Source of the DNA: CAVZTX01 sp963778375
GTDB lineage: Bacteria; Chloroflexota; Ktedonobacteria; Ktedonobacterales; Ktedonobacteraceae
Length of the DNA: 64,000 nucleotides
NCBI GenBank assembly: GCA_963778375.1
Contig: CAVZTX010000011.1
Location: forward strand, 124,001 to 188,000
Direction of reading: 5' to 3'
The position numbers and the translations under genes were made by a program. The notes beneath the pieces were generated by a model that was not told the DNA's origin, did not search any database, and saw only the letters and a list, made by a program, of their open reading frames with translations. Every line of letters starts with the position of its first letter. The stretch's first letter is position 1. Shown one piece after another: positions 62,545 to 64,000 of this stretch.

Positions 62545-64000
62545 TCATTCGTAGCGCAGGACGTCGAGGGGGCGGAGGCGGACGGCATTCCAGGCGACGA
62601 GGGTAGCGACGAGCATGGTGATGAGGGAGGTGGCGGCGATGATGAGGATGAGAAGGTTAGGGCTGATGCTCAGGTTGGTGTGGAAGACGAATTTGCTGAG
62701 GGCAATGATGGCTCCGGTGACGAGGAGCATGGCTACGAGGGAGCCGAGAAGGCCAACGAGGCCGTTTTCAATAAGGACGGTGGCAAGAACTGAGCGGCTG
62801 GTATGGCCAACGGATTTCAGGATGCCGATTTCACGCCGACGTTCGAGCATGGCGAGGGCTACCGCGTTGGCGATGATGATGAGGCCGGCGATCATGGCGA
62901 GGGAGGCGATGGTTGTGAGCATGATGACGAGGTTGTTGAGGACCTGGTTGATGATGGCATCGATATCTACCACGCTGAGGATGATGGCCGAGGGAACGGC
63001 TTTACCGAGGCTGTGTTTGAAGGTGGGCAAGGTGTCGGGATCGACATTGAGTGAGAAGACTTCGAGGGTGAGCGAGCCACCTAGCTGGTCGGTTAGGGAT
63101 GAGTCGGCGAGTACTCCGGCAAAGTTTTGGTTGTTGGTTTGTGCTGAGTCGTCATAGAAGCCTACGACTTTGAGGATTTTGGTGATGGAGCCATCGGCGC
63201 TTTGGACGATGATACTATCGTTGATTCGCAGGTGAATGGGGGCGGCTTCGAGCGAGGAACCGAGGATAATGTTGTTGGTTCCGGCATCCGATGCTTTGAG
63301 GTTACGCCCGTCTTTGAGTGTGATAATTGGTACGTTGTTGCTTCCGCCAGCGAGGTTGAAGCCTTCGATGCTGGTCAGCGAACTAAGATTATCTTCTACG
63401 CGGTTTTTCTCCCGGCTGCTGCTACTTTTGAGGATTGTATTGATGTCTCTCCCGGCGATGATGAGCGGGTAGACCTGCGGTACAACGGGATTTGTGAGCG
63501 TTTTGGCTGGGTCAACGCCTTTGAGGTTTGATAATTCTGTGGTGACGTGTTGTTTTTGGATTGGAGGCACCACTACAAATACGTTATGAGTGAAAATCGT
63601 GCTGAGTTCGCTGTTGACGGCGTCTTTAATGCCCTGACCTAAGATGAGGATCAGGCCAATAGCGAAGACGCCGACGAAGAGGGCGGTTAGTGTAGTAGTT
63701 GTACGCAGTCGCTGCCTGCCGAGGTTGCGATAGGCGAGCATGAGGGCGGTTTTCCAGGAATGTGGGGTGTACATGACTATGGCGTTGAGGCATGTCGCGA
63801 GGAAGAATACGAGTGATCCACCGACGAGGACGATACCAAGCCCACCTAATACGACCAGGATATAGTTGCCAACTGTGCTGTTGCCGTGATTTGTCGCGAA
63901 GTTATTCAGGAATGTGCCCAGAAAGTAGAGGGCAGCAAAGGCGAGCAGTGATAGGAGGGTGATGCCAAGGGCAGCTAGAATCCAGAGGAGCATGCGAGGT
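62545..64000 (-). CDS. FtsX/MacB-type ABC transporter permease, N-terminus outside window
   Basis: At least 485 residues; the gene runs off the right edge. Visible: two TM helices, then the start of the second FtsX half (ALMLAYRNLGRQRLRTTTTL), a periplasmic MacB-like core (KGVDPAKTL, YPLIIAGRDIN, LKDGRNLKASDAGTNN), and the C-terminal FtsX domain with ALAMLERRREIGILKSVGHT and RLRPLDVLRYE. Together with an ATPase it would export or handle lipids or peptides, or act mechanically. The ATPase gene is not visible. Confidence 0.85.
   Translation of the reverse strand, partial: PRMLLWILAALGITLLSLLAFAALYFLGTFLNNFATNHGNSTVGNYILVVLGGLGIVLVGGSLVFFLATCLNAIVMYTPHSWKTALMLAYRNLGRQRLRTTTTLTALFVGVFAIGLILILGQGIKDAVNSELSTIFTHNVFVVVPPIQKQHVTTELSNLKGVDPAKTLTNPVVPQVYPLIIAGRDINTILKSSSSREKNRVEDNLSSLTSIEGFNLAGGSNNVPIITLKDGRNLKASDAGTNNIILGSSLEAAPIHLRINDSIIVQSADGSITKILKVVGFYDDSAQTNNQNFAGVLADSSLTDQLGGSLTLEVFSLNVDPDTLPTFKHSLGKAVPSAIILSVVDIDAIINQVLNNLVIMLTTIASLAMIAGLIIIANAVALAMLERRREIGILKSVGHTSRSVLATVLIENGLVGLLGSLVAMLLVTGAIIALSKFVFHTNLSISPNLLILIIAATSLITMLVATLVAWNAVRLRPLDVLRYE

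Overview
The window reads as chromosomal DNA of a Chloroflexota bacterium, most likely class Ktedonobacteria. This is inferred from large Ser/Thr kinases carrying an F-R-D-L-K-P catalytic loop, abundant short palindromic repeats, moderate GC content and many membrane and zinc-ribbon proteins of no clear family. It has two tRNA genes and ordinary housekeeping genes (recO, prmA, rsmE, a purine nucleoside phosphorylase, a Xer recombinase) mixed with accessory and sensory genes. Nothing marks it as a plasmid or an intact prophage.

Left part (1-21 kb): a truncated NarL-type response regulator, two intramembrane protease families (CPBP and PrsW), a TMEM175-type channel, a SHOCT protein with a dyad-rich upstream region, PNP, XerD-like recombinase, a TIM-barrel-like protein, a frameshifted thioredoxin-reductase-like flavoprotein, three MFS transporters or relatives in the wider region, YggT, a group II intron relic lying against an IS3 transposase relic, KptA, a LigB-type dioxygenase, an aminotransferase, and a 1044-residue polytopic Ser/Thr kinase followed by two disordered proteins.

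Centre (21-32 kb): a G-poor degenerate tandem array behind a perfect TTGACA-N17-TATAAT promoter, then a type II Wadjet (JetABCD) anti-plasmid operon. JetA, JetB and JetC are intact. JetD is broken by three single-base shifts in its N-terminal part. JetB carries two in-frame copies of a palindromic element. A third copy sits in the same reading frame in the N-terminus of RsmE at 47.2 kb, which recalls the protein-coding palindromic elements of Rickettsia.

Right part (32-64 kb): a CysA-type sulfurtransferase, a kinase/PP2C phosphatase pair, an MFS transporter, recO with tRNA-Cys and tRNA-Gly, a coupled pair of SWIM and XPB-N-like proteins, a dienelactone hydrolase, prmA-rsmE, a tandem GNAT, a methylmalonyl-CoA mutase large subunit, a PadR/DUF998 pair, and an operon of ECF sigma factor, BACON-domain membrane protein, 57-residue CxxC protein and Ser/Thr kinase. 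A pentapeptide-repeat protein, an ester cyclase, a methyltransferase, an HTH protein, a zinc-ribbon membrane protein and a truncated FtsX-type permease close the window.

Several otherwise conserved genes (flavoprotein, jetD, PP2C, SWIM protein, rsmE) carry single-nucleotide frameshifts. These may be real decay or assembly indels, and the sequence alone cannot decide.
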